Shown: positions 19,037-27,390 of the stretch, one piece after another
How the letters are laid out: the number at the start of each line of letters is the position of its first letter
How positions within the stretch are numbered: position 1 is the first letter of the stretch
Assembly: GCF_040151475.1 (NCBI RefSeq)
Contig: NZ_JBDKWG010000113.1
Location: 1 to 64,000 of the forward strand
DNA length: 64,000 bases
DNA from: CAXBNB01 sp040151475
GTDB lineage: Bacteria; Bacteroidota; Bacteroidia; Cytophagales; Cyclobacteriaceae
Reading direction: 5' to 3'
The notes under the pieces: generated by a model
Told to the model about the DNA's origin: nothing
Seen by the model: only the letters and a program-made list of their open reading frames with translations
Databases searched by the model: none
Program-made: the position numbers and the translations under genes

Positions 19037-20167
19037 ATGATAATAGGAGTGCCAAAAGAAATTAAAAACAACGAAAATCGTGTTGCATTAACTCCTGCCG
19101 GAGTTAAGGAAATTAAAAAACACGGACATCAGGTGTTTATTCAAAAAACAGCCGGAGTAGGCAGTGGTTTTAGTGATGACGACTATAGCCAGTCTGGAGC
19201 AGAACTACTAAATACCATTGAAGAAGTGTATTCATCTGCTGAAATGATTATAAAGGTAAAAGAACCGATAGCACAGGAATACGGCCTGATCAAAGAAAAT
19301 CAACTTGTATTTACATATTTCCACTTTGCTTCTTATGAGCCTCTAACCAAAGCAATGATTGCCAGTAAGGCTATCTGTTTGGCTTATGAAACAGTTGAAA
19401 AAACCGACCGGTCTTTGCCTTTGCTGGTACCCATGTCGGAAGTAGCAGGAAGAATGGCCATACAAGAAGGAGCAAAATACCTGGAAAAACCTTCCGGAGG
19501 CCGAGGCATACTTTTAGGGGGAGTACCGGGAGTAAGACCTGCGAAAGTAATGATACTAGGTGGTGGTGTGGTAGGAACCAACGCTGCAAAAATGGCTGCC
19601 GGATTAGGTGCAGATGTCACCATATTGGATTTAAGTCTGTCCAGACTCAGGTACTTAGACGATGTAATGCCTGCCAATGTCAATACATTTATGTCTAATG
19701 AATACAATATAAGAGAGCTTTTAAGCACCCATGATTTGATAATAGGTGCTGTTTTGATCCCAGGCGCAAAAGCACCTCACCTGATAACCAGAGATATGTT
19801 GAAAGAAATGAACCCCGGAACAGTGCTGGTTGATGTGGCAGTAGATCAGGGTGGGTGCATTGAAACCTGCAAGCCAACAACCCATGAAGATCCTACTTAT
19901 GAAATAGATGGAATTTTGCACTATTGTGTAGCCAACATGCCCGGTGCAGTTCCATACACCTCTACTCTGGCTCTGACCAATGCTACTTTACCTTATGCCA
20001 TTCAACTGGCCAATAAGGGATGGAAGAAAGCATGTAAGGAAAACAATGAGTTGAAACAAGGGTTAAATATTGTAAATGGAGATGTAGTTTATAAAGGCGT
20101 TTCTGATGCCTTTGATCTGCCTTATGTTCCTGTAGAAGATGTATTATCAGGAGTACAAATGGTTTGA
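19037..20167 (+). CDS. ald: Alanine dehydrogenase
   Basis: The 376-residue enzyme catalyses NAD-dependent reversible deamination of L-alanine to pyruvate and ammonia in the cytoplasm. Key residues align with the family: Arg15 (NRVALTP), Lys75 (KVKEP), His96 (YFHFA) and Asp270 (VDVAVDQGG). The NAD loop GGGVVGTNAAKMAAGLGA lies at about 175-192. Length is typical. The gene is followed by the inverted-repeat element ending in a T-run, which probably serves as its terminator. Confidence 0.97.
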   Translation: MIIGVPKEIKNNENRVALTPAGVKEIKKHGHQVFIQKTAGVGSGFSDDDYSQSGAELLNTIEEVYSSAEMIIKVKEPIAQEYGLIKENQLVFTYFHFASYEPLTKAMIASKAICLAYETVEKTDRSLPLLVPMSEVAGRMAIQEGAKYLEKPSGGRGILLGGVPGVRPAKVMILGGGVVGTNAAKMAAGLGADVTILDLSLSRLRYLDDVMPANVNTFMSNEYNIRELLSTHDLIIGAVLIPGAKAPHLITRDMLKEMNPGTVLVDVAVDQGGCIETCKPTTHEDPTYEIDGILHYCVANMPGAVPYTSTLALTNATLPYAIQLANKGWKKACKENNELKQGLNIVNGDVVYKGVSDAFDLPYVPVEDVLSGVQMV

Positions 20168-20186
20168 AAAAACAATATTATACCTA

Positions 20187-20340
20187 AACGAGGTTGTCTC
20201 AAAAGACAGGTAATTCCCAGATTTATTCTGGGATCTGTTGGATTAACAACTCTTCAGGCTTTTTGAGGAGTGTCGGAATACCTGCCTAGACGACAGTCAG
20301 GAATCCGACAACAATCCTTCCAAGACAACCTCGTTTTTTT
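20187..20340 (+). repeat. Structured inverted-repeat element, probable terminator or MITE
   Basis: A perfect 13-bp inverted repeat, AACGAGGTTGTCT (20187-20199) and AGACAACCTCGTT (20323-20335), encloses 123 bases. The second arm runs into T7. Internal hairpins include CCCAGA/TCTGGG (20216-20232) and TGTCGGA/TCCGACA (20271-20310) with an inner CCTG/CAGG. A less perfect CTCTTCA/TGAGGAG stem lies around 20249-20270. The layout is that of a multibranched RNA or a small non-autonomous mobile element. It sits between the convergent ald and sugar porter genes, so it can end ald transcription. It is much more than a simple terminator in size. Confidence 0.7.
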
Positions 20341-20370
20341 ATTTCAATCTAACAACGCACAGGTTATACA

Positions 20371-21696
20371 TTATCCATGTGAAATGGTATCTTCCAATTG
20401 CTCTAAGGATTTTCCCTTCGTTTCGGGCATCATTCTCCAAACAAAAATTAGCTGTAACACCATCATAAAACTAAAAAAAGCAAATAATGGACCTCCACTG
20501 AATTTGTTAACTATGAATGGAAATATATTGGCTATGATGGCAGCAAAAATCCAATGGATAAAACATCCAAAAGACTGGCCTGATGCTCTTACTTTATTTG
20601 GGAAGACCTCTGAAATGAACACCCAAATCACTGCGCCCTGTGACATGGCGAAGAATGCAATATATACGAACAGATAGATTGGAACTAAGGCAAACGATTC
20701 TGTAAAGAATGCATTGGACACCAGAGCCAATGTAGCAATAAGTCCAATCGATCCGATAAACATCAGCTTCTTCCTACCCATCTTATCGATAAGTGTCATA
20801 CCAATCATCGTAAAAATTAAGTTGATAAGTCCTACTCCTGAGGTTGATAACAAAGCTGAATCAGCACCTAAACCTGTTAATTCGAAAATCCTTGGTGCGT
20901 AATAGATAATGGCATTGATTCCACTCCATTGATTGAAAAAAGCAATCAAAAATGCCAGTAATAAAGGAACACTGTACTTCTTCGAAAACAATGAACTTTT
21001 AATTTCAGACACATTATCCTGCTCTGCTGATTTTAAAATGGCATTATAAGATTCATCCACAGTGTCTGAGTTGATCAAAGCCAACACTTTTTTAGCTTCA
21101 TCATGCAAGCCTCTTTTCACAATAAGCCACCTTGGGCTTCTCGGTACAAACATTACCAGCAATACAAAAAGCAAAGCAGGGATTCCCTCCACTCCCATCA
21201 TCAACCTCCACGGAGTTTCTTCCGCACCCAACTGGATCAGGTAATTGCATAAAAAGGCAATCAATATGCCCAGTACGATATTGAATTGGAAAATGGCTAC
21301 CAATCTTCCACGCTGATTGGCAGGAGAAATCTCAGAAATGTATAATGGTGCTACTACCGAAGAGGCACCCACTCCCAGTCCACCAATAAACCTGAAAACC
21401 ATAAATGTATAAATATCCGGCGCAAGTGCAGAACCTATGGCAGATACAAAATACAAAACACCAATCCAGAAAAGTGTCTTTTTCCGTCCTAAGCTATCGG
21501 CAGGAATGCCACCAAGCATGGCACCTATCACTGTACCGTACAATGCAATGGCTACTGCAAACCCATGCAATCCATCACTTAAACTCCATAATTTCTGAAT
21601 GGCTTGCTCTGCACCTGAGATCACCGCTGTATCGTACCCGAATAGAAAACCACCCAGTGCTACGGTCACAGACCATAATACTACTTTTAATTTCAT
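20371..21696 (-). CDS. Sugar porter family MFS transporter
   Basis: The 441-residue, 12-span major facilitator shows sugar porter motifs: GGFLFGYDTAVISGA in TM1, DSLGRKK after TM2, the RFIGGLGVG helix, SEISPANQRGRL between TM4 and TM5, and the C-terminal PETKGKSLEQLE. It should import a hexose, pentose or related polyol, probably with H+. It lies near the minus-strand catabolic block at 23-33 kb, but the plus-strand coiled-coil gene intervenes. The substrate cannot be told from the sequence. Confidence 0.92.
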   Translation of the reverse strand: MKLKVVLWSVTVALGGFLFGYDTAVISGAEQAIQKLWSLSDGLHGFAVAIALYGTVIGAMLGGIPADSLGRKKTLFWIGVLYFVSAIGSALAPDIYTFMVFRFIGGLGVGASSVVAPLYISEISPANQRGRLVAIFQFNIVLGILIAFLCNYLIQLGAEETPWRLMMGVEGIPALLFVLLVMFVPRSPRWLIVKRGLHDEAKKVLALINSDTVDESYNAILKSAEQDNVSEIKSSLFSKKYSVPLLLAFLIAFFNQWSGINAIIYYAPRIFELTGLGADSALLSTSGVGLINLIFTMIGMTLIDKMGRKKLMFIGSIGLIATLALVSNAFFTESFALVPIYLFVYIAFFAMSQGAVIWVFISEVFPNKVRASGQSFGCFIHWIFAAIIANIFPFIVNKFSGGPLFAFFSFMMVLQLIFVWRMMPETKGKSLEQLEDTISHG

Positions 21697-21726
21697 GTTG
21701 ATTTGTTCTTAGTTGAATAGTTATTC

Positions 21727-21734
21727 CAAACATA
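21727..21734 (-). promoter_or_regulatory. Candidate -7 box for the sugar porter
   Basis: The minus strand reads TATGTTTG, matching TAnnTTTG, 30 bases upstream of the ATG. No properly spaced -33 TTG is visible. Confidence 0.35.
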
Positions 21735-21848
21735 TAATTATTTGAGGCAAATCCATTCATGAAATCAAAATATTAGGATTTATTGTAAGAAATCGAGGCT
21801 TCTTGAGTAAGTTTATATAATTGTTGTGTGTAAGGACAGAAAGAAAAT

Positions 21849-23063
21849 ATGACTCCAGAAAATTTCAAAAATCATCAACTGTTTGAGAAAATTGAACAGT
21901 TATCACAAAGGCTAAATGAAGAAGAGTCTAAGGAAAAAATTGACCTAGAGAAATTCTCTTTTTTTGAATCTACACATCAATACATAAGTGATAGAATCAA
22001 GTTAACGATTCCAATTCTTGTTCAAGCAGCAGAAATGAACGACTTAAGTAATGAAATTGAAGCGGGATTACAACAGATAAATTCATTCCTAGGCAATAAC
22101 AATGTTGGGCATCTCAACAATGCAACTAATAACTTTCACTCTGCATTAGCAAGAACAAGAAATTTCCCTCTGCCATATTCAAAAAATGACTTCAACTTCT
22201 CTAAAGCCATTGCTGATTTCCAAAACTCAGTTTCTGAAAAGAATGAATTGCTTACAAATGAAAGTAAAGAACTTTCTAGCACTCTTAAATCATTTAAATC
22301 TGATTTAGAAAAAAAGGACTTAGAAATCCAAAGGCTTTTTAAACTAGTAGAAGCAAAAGAAACTGAAATTCAGAATTTAAATTCGAATTTTCAAACGGAA
22401 TTTACCAGCATAAAAACAAAGGCCACTCAAGAATATGAAACTGATAGAAAGACTTTTAGAATTGAAATAGATAGTGATAAAAAGACTTTCGAAGAAGAAA
22501 TTCATGCGTTAAAAGAGAGTATTGATACTGACACTTCTGGATTAATAGAAAATTTAGATGAAAAGTTAGATGAAGCTAAAAAGATTGTCAACGTTATTGG
22601 AAATGTTGGAGTAACAGGTAATTATCAAATAATCGCAAACGAACATAAAGCTTCAGCTAATTTCTGGAGGTGGGTTGCCATTATTTTCATGACGGTCTTT
22701 TCTGGGCTATTAGTTTGGACAATAATTGACTTAAGTAGTAGTGGCTTTGATTGGACGAAATCCTTACTTCGACTTATTGCTGCAGCTGCTTTATCCTACC
22801 CTGCAACCTATGCAGCACGAGAATCCAGCAAGCACCGAAAACTTGAAACTACCAATAGAACAGCCGAATTAGAACTTGCTTCAATAAATCCTTTTATTGA
22901 AATTTTAGATGAAAATAAAAAACAAAATATTAAGGAGAAACTGGTTGATAAATATTTTGGCAACAATCATTATGAACACATAATTGAAGGGAAAGAAGAA
23001 GAAGTTTCAATTGGCGGATTTGAAAAAATACTCAAAGCTGTGTTGCCGCTGTTAAAAAAGTAA
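21849..23063 (+). CDS. Coiled-coil protein with two membrane spans, unknown function
   Basis: The 404-residue protein has a helical N-terminus and a long coiled coil (about 120-250, rich in Glu and Lys). The conserved-looking segment IVNVIGNVGVTGNYQ lies at 247-260. Two membrane helices (about 274-294 and 304-322) are followed by ARESSKHRKLE and a helical cytoplasmic tail. Proteins with this layout occur sporadically in many phyla and, from memory, often in accessory or defence-like regions. Here it is the only plus-strand gene between minus-strand sugar genes, which suggests insertion. No enzymatic motif is seen. Confidence 0.75.
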   Translation: MTPENFKNHQLFEKIEQLSQRLNEEESKEKIDLEKFSFFESTHQYISDRIKLTIPILVQAAEMNDLSNEIEAGLQQINSFLGNNNVGHLNNATNNFHSALARTRNFPLPYSKNDFNFSKAIADFQNSVSEKNELLTNESKELSSTLKSFKSDLEKKDLEIQRLFKLVEAKETEIQNLNSNFQTEFTSIKTKATQEYETDRKTFRIEIDSDKKTFEEEIHALKESIDTDTSGLIENLDEKLDEAKKIVNVIGNVGVTGNYQIIANEHKASANFWRWVAIIFMTVFSGLLVWTIIDLSSSGFDWTKSLLRLIAAAALSYPATYAARESSKHRKLETTNRTAELELASINPFIEILDENKKQNIKEKLVDKYFGNNHYEHIIEGKEEEVSIGGFEKILKAVLPLLKK

Positions 23064-23109
23064 CACTTGCGATCCATTTCAAACCAAATATCATTAACAA
23101 TTAGAGTTG

Positions 23110-24129
23110 TTACAAATCCGTCTTAAACTTATATTTATCCCAAACCTTACCATTGGAGTCAATCATCTCCATGCTTATCTTATTGCCATTGATTTTGACA
23201 GAAACTACAAAATAGATTGCTTCATTGAAGGTAACGTCTTTGCCTGATGACGGATGAAACCTGAATTTCTGATTCTCATCGGTACTATCCAAATCCCTGC
23301 CATAATATGCATCACCTTCTATAGCATCTTTTTCACGTTTCAAGCTGTAAATGTTGGCTCCTGCTCCTGCAGAAATCACATAATGAACGCCTTCTCTTTT
23401 TGTGCGGTAATACAAATGATCATGGCCGGAAAATACTGCCGTAACATTGTACTTGCTAAATAGCTTGGTAGTCACCGTGGTTTTTCCCTCTACATCAGAG
23501 TAGCTCTTGTTTCCTACTGTATAAAAAGGCCTGTGTCTAAAGATAAAGATGTGCATGCCCTGCGCCTCTTTCAGTTCTTTTTCCAGCCAGGCCAGTTTTT
23601 CAGGATCTTCTGAAACCTTTGGCCAGTCCAACGCTATAAACTTTGCATTGCCATAAGTGAAACTATAGGTAGGATCATGCAAACCAAAGAAATCAGCAAA
23701 ATTGCTTTGACCAGATTCATATCCTCCTTCCGGTAAACCAGAAACTTCATGGTTGCCAAGTGTAGGCCATGTAGGGTACTTTCTAAAAAACCACCCTGCT
23801 TCTTCATCCAACATTTTGTATTCTTTGACACCCTGATCTCCTGCTCCTCTGTTGACTAGATCTGCAGTAGTAATACAAAACTGCGGATTCAACTTATCCG
23901 ATTGATTCAATACATCCTTCAAAAACGGGCTGTGTTTGGCATCTCCAAAAACAAGGAAATGCATCGGCTTTTTCAACTTGTTTTTTTCACCAGGCCTTTT
24001 TATTTCATTTTCACTTCTCAGCTTGTCCATCCCCGGTTTAGGGTTGTATGGATCAAACTCCTGAGAAAAACCAACATGATTGAGAAAGGCTGCAAAAAAT
24101 AAGACGGCTATGTGTTTTTTAAAATTCAT
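23110..24129 (-). CDS. Exported metallophosphoesterase (calcineurin-like)
   Basis: The 339-residue protein has a signal peptide (about 1-22). The dinuclear metal motifs occur in order: VFGDAKH, TTADLVN in place of the usual GDLV, LGNHEVSG, FRHRPFY and FSGHDHLYY. It should hydrolyse phosphate esters in the periplasm or outside the cell, probably like purple acid phosphatases. It lies downstream of the DUF6807 gene on the same strand (62-base gap) and may be co-transcribed. Confidence 0.88.
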   Translation of the reverse strand: MNFKKHIAVLFFAAFLNHVGFSQEFDPYNPKPGMDKLRSENEIKRPGEKNKLKKPMHFLVFGDAKHSPFLKDVLNQSDKLNPQFCITTADLVNRGAGDQGVKEYKMLDEEAGWFFRKYPTWPTLGNHEVSGLPEGGYESGQSNFADFFGLHDPTYSFTYGNAKFIALDWPKVSEDPEKLAWLEKELKEAQGMHIFIFRHRPFYTVGNKSYSDVEGKTTVTTKLFSKYNVTAVFSGHDHLYYRTKREGVHYVISAGAGANIYSLKREKDAIEGDAYYGRDLDSTDENQKFRFHPSSGKDVTFNEAIYFVVSVKINGNKISMEMIDSNGKVWDKYKFKTDL

Positions 24130-24191
24130 ATTTTCGATTGCTAACGGTGGGATTTAATTTGAGCAACGAAAATAGTAAAAATCAAACCACA

Positions 24192-25115
24192 TCAAAAGCT
24201 ACTCAGATCTTTAATCTTTTCATCCGTCAAAGCACCTTCATAAACCACCATTCTGTATTTCAATACCAAAGGGTTGGACTTCTCTATAAAAACCGGTTCT
24301 CTTCCAGGATAAGCTACATTCTGCATACTTTTCGCTTTTCTTAAAATCCATGCCTGAGGATGACTGGGATTTGAATGATGAGACACAACCAAAACACCTT
24401 CCTGCGCACCATGTCCAGTCAAATCTCCCCTAATATCTATCCAGGGGCCTTCATCCAAAGCCAAAGTCTGGGGCTCAACAGCACCTCTTTTTCCTGTAAA
24501 TTGAACATCTTCTGAAAGAGGAATCCTCCAGGAAAATCCGCTATATCCCTTGGGGTCTTCAGAGCCACCTATTGCCAGACTGTCTTCCAATGCAGTAATC
24601 TTAATTTCAAAATCAATAATCCTGTATTTGTCTTTGGCTGCATGAACCGTAATCGCAGCACTTTCATGTGCAAAAGCCTTTTGCTCACCGTTTTCATCGA
24701 GCCATAAAGGTGATTTCCAATCTACTGAAGTGGTCACCACACAAGAATCATTATACTCCTTAACAGTAGCATCATCGATATCCCATTCAAAATCCTCCAG
24801 TGCCCAGGCATCTCCTATTCTTTTACTTCCAATATATGTTTGATGCCATGCCCAGAAAACACCACGATGATGCAAATGGTCGGCAGGAAAATCCTCTGTC
24901 AAAATATGGCCATTAGTTCCATACAATGGATGAATGTAATTGGATCTTTTAAACTTACCGTCCATTGATTTTGGTTTTTGTTGATAAAAGAAAACACTAT
25001 CAGTGCCTTCCATTATCAGAAAACCCTCTTCGTTTTTAGCTACTATCCAATTGTCGGACTGCTGAGTACAAGACAGAATAGAAATAAATGCAAGGAAAAA
25101 TAATATTATGCGCAT
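24192..25115 (-). CDS. DUF6807 (PmoA-like) lipoprotein
   Basis: The 307-residue protein has a lipoprotein signal ending in ILSC (Cys16). It then shows the DUF6807 pattern: NYIHPLYGTNG, then FPADHLHHRGVFWAWHQ, and near the C-terminus HHSNPSHPQAWILR. The family is widespread in polysaccharide- and glycoside-degrading Bacteroidota and Planctomycetota, usually near dehydrogenases and glycosidases. No biochemical role is known to me. It follows the toroid lipoprotein gene after 12 bases, so the pair is likely one operon. Confidence 0.82.
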   Translation of the reverse strand: MRIILFFLAFISILSCTQQSDNWIVAKNEEGFLIMEGTDSVFFYQQKPKSMDGKFKRSNYIHPLYGTNGHILTEDFPADHLHHRGVFWAWHQTYIGSKRIGDAWALEDFEWDIDDATVKEYNDSCVVTTSVDWKSPLWLDENGEQKAFAHESAAITVHAAKDKYRIIDFEIKITALEDSLAIGGSEDPKGYSGFSWRIPLSEDVQFTGKRGAVEPQTLALDEGPWIDIRGDLTGHGAQEGVLVVSHHSNPSHPQAWILRKAKSMQNVAYPGREPVFIEKSNPLVLKYRMVVYEGALTDEKIKDLSSF

Positions 25116-25127
25116 GGTGTAAGTTTG

Positions 25128-26789
25128 TTACAATGTTTTTAAAATAAATTGATTGACTCCCTTTTTCAATGAAACTTTCACTCCACTGTTTAGTTGTTTT
25201 CCAGTGAAAGTCTCAGGCTTATCTCCATCGAATTTTACCAGGGTATAATTGGAGTTTTCTTTCGTCGTAAACCATTCGGGAAACTGGTTGATTCTTGGCC
25301 AATCCTGAGGCATGTGCATAATGGTTTCGTGCCTTGGAGAATCAAATTTCAAAACCCCTTCCCAATCGGTATCTACTTCAACGCTAATCAATACATCTTC
25401 TCCATTCATTTCAGCCCCTGCTTTTACATCTGATCTCCATGGAGCTACAGTCATCCCCTGTGTTTTCCAAAGGCAATACATAATAGTTGTTCTGGCAAAG
25501 TTCCCATCACCATGCCAGCCTTCTATCACTCCCGATGAACGCCATTTTAATGCATTTTCTCTATGACTGGAATCCTGCATAGACCACATTACCTTAATTT
25601 CGCTATCTATCCATTCCTTTGCTGACGGCACAGGTTCTCTGGCATACAAATTCAATGCTCCTTCTACCGCATCAGCATAACCATCCGAAGAACCTCTCTC
25701 CCAATCAAAGTTCCTGTATGCATCATTTAGTGTACTTAACCCTTTTAAAGTAGCATCTCTGTAAGATTTCACGGAATCAACCTGATATACCGTGTAAAAA
25801 CCGTTGAGGGTATAGCCAAAATTATCGGCAATACCATTGTTTAATACTTCACCCGTTTGTGGATTGATGATATTGTAAAACAGGCCATCTGCATTTGTAC
25901 CAACTTCCAAAATGCGGTCCAGCATTTGATGAATAAATGGCTGGTATATTTCTTTCTTTTCCGGTTGAGCAAAGCTTACCGTACCATAAAGCTCACACAA
26001 CCCGGAAACTACTTCACAACCATGGTCACGCAATCTAAGTTTTGTAAAATCATTGGTTGGATGATTATTTCCCAATAAATAATAGTCTCCCAGACGAATA
26101 GCCCAATCCAGATACTTTTGTTCCCCAGTCATCCAGTAGATGCGAGACAACACCTGTAACATTTCACCATTCAGTTCTTCATTGGTGGATACTATTTTAC
26201 CAAATTCCGTTTCTACAGGTGCATGTTTCCACATGTCATCCAAAATGGCAATCATACGCTCCGACCATGGGCTTGCTCCAAGCCACTCAGTCAGTGGCAA
26301 CAAACCATCTTTGATATATTCAGAGGAGCCAAACATAATGTCGTCTATGTCCGCTTCCTCCTTATCAAAACCTTGTTTCTCAAAAGAATAAGTATCCGGC
26401 ATATTGTCTATGCGGGAAGTGAGTCGCATTTCTGTTTGCAACATGTCAAGCATTCTTCCCTCAAATAGTTTTTGATCGGTAATGGCTGATGTCAAAACCA
26501 TAAATGGGTAATTGTCAGCAGCAGCATCCTTGGCGTTCCAGATATCAGCACTTTCATATAAGTTTCTTGGAATAAGTCCGGTAGCAGTATCTGCGTATTC
26601 CAACCAACCATCGACAAAACGTCTGCATCTTTCCAATCCTTCGTTTACCAATATTCCGTTGAGTCGGGCTTGCTCCAAAGCTTGCTTTTCAGCTTCAGAA
26701 GGTGCTGTGGTATTTTTAGTTTTTTTTGAACATGAAAACAGTATAAATACAGCTAACAGCAATGTGAAGTGAAGTGGGATGTTTTTCAT
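25128..26789 (-). CDS. Toroid-fold lipoprotein, probable glycosidase-like
   Basis: The 553-residue protein has a lipoprotein signal ending in LFSC (about residue 20). A long run of helix-hairpin repeats with aromatic and acidic loops follows (GLIPRNLYESADIWNAKDA, STNEELNGEMLQVLSRIYW, RDHGCEVVSGLCELYG, GVIEGWHGDGNFARTTIMY). This suggests an (alpha/alpha)6 barrel as in six-hairpin glycosidases. A C-terminal beta region (about 455-553) completes it. I do not recognise a specific GH family. Together with the adjacent DUF6807 gene it looks like a surface or periplasmic sugar-processing pair. Confidence 0.7.
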   Translation of the reverse strand: MKNIPLHFTLLLAVFILFSCSKKTKNTTAPSEAEKQALEQARLNGILVNEGLERCRRFVDGWLEYADTATGLIPRNLYESADIWNAKDAAADNYPFMVLTSAITDQKLFEGRMLDMLQTEMRLTSRIDNMPDTYSFEKQGFDKEEADIDDIMFGSSEYIKDGLLPLTEWLGASPWSERMIAILDDMWKHAPVETEFGKIVSTNEELNGEMLQVLSRIYWMTGEQKYLDWAIRLGDYYLLGNNHPTNDFTKLRLRDHGCEVVSGLCELYGTVSFAQPEKKEIYQPFIHQMLDRILEVGTNADGLFYNIINPQTGEVLNNGIADNFGYTLNGFYTVYQVDSVKSYRDATLKGLSTLNDAYRNFDWERGSSDGYADAVEGALNLYAREPVPSAKEWIDSEIKVMWSMQDSSHRENALKWRSSGVIEGWHGDGNFARTTIMYCLWKTQGMTVAPWRSDVKAGAEMNGEDVLISVEVDTDWEGVLKFDSPRHETIMHMPQDWPRINQFPEWFTTKENSNYTLVKFDGDKPETFTGKQLNSGVKVSLKKGVNQFILKTL

Positions 26790-26948
26790 AGTTTGTATCT
26801 GAATTTTCTTGATTTAAGGATTAATAGGATTATACTTTGGGTTGAAAATTAACTACATCACACACATCTTAAACAGAGTTTTGACAATTGTTTTCTTGCC
26901 TTTACACTCTAAAAACCCAACAATCATCTATACTTTTTAGATACCTTT

Positions 26949-27323
26949 TCAAACGGACTGATATGCAGAATCGTATTCCTTTTGAGTCAATTTGAAAGCC
27001 GATATATTATGCTGCTCAAACTCATATGAGTTAAGTTTTTTTTCTATCTTTTCAACAAGACTAAAAATACCTCCTCTTCCTTTTATAACTTTATCAAAAA
27101 TCTCTTTAAACAATAAACACAACATAAACCTTCCTTCTTTAAGACAAACTGTTTCTGACTGAATGCCTTTAGTAATTGCCGTTTCAATTTCCAATTTAGA
27201 TGGTATCGAATGATTAAGCATATCTGCTATACCTATCAGCTCTGGTAAATCACACCCTTCTTTTTCTAAAGGAATACTTAATAGAATCCAGCAATCGGTT
27301 TGATCAAATTCAATTTTCTCCAT
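26949..27323 (-). CDS. Small hypothetical protein
   Basis: The 124-residue soluble protein starts at the ATG preferred over a TTG three codons upstream. The sequence DCWILLSIPLEKEGCDLPELIG followed by IADMLNHSIPS gives a helix-turn-helix-like, winged-helix-like impression. Similar short proteins with a DxxNHxIPT pattern occur in many bacteria without assigned function. It lies between the symporter gene and the toroid lipoprotein, on the same strand. Confidence 0.65.
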   Translation of the reverse strand: MEKIEFDQTDCWILLSIPLEKEGCDLPELIGIADMLNHSIPSKLEIETAITKGIQSETVCLKEGRFMLCLLFKEIFDKVIKGRGGIFSLVEKIEKKLNSYEFEQHNISAFKLTQKEYDSAYQSV

Positions 27324-27345
27324 AAAGTTCAAAATTGTATTAAAT

Positions 27346-27353
27346 CAAACATA
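27346..27353 (-). promoter_or_regulatory. Candidate -7 box for the 124-residue gene
   Basis: The minus strand reads TATGTTTG, an exact TAnnTTTG match 23 bases upstream of the preferred ATG. A TTG (27370-27372) lies 16 bases further upstream, slightly closer than ideal. If real, it separates this gene from the symporter operon. Confidence 0.4.
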
Positions 27354-27390
27354 ACAAAAATCATTAACACAATTAGAATTTCACGTCATC

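Noticed and set aside
19371..19921. Minus-strand open frames inside alanine dehydrogenase
   Set aside because: They lie opposite conserved Ald motifs and have low-complexity content.
21849..23063. Defence-island interpretation of the coiled-coil gene
   Set aside because: It is alone, without nuclease, ATPase, toxin or integrase genes nearby, so only an isolated acquisition can be suggested.
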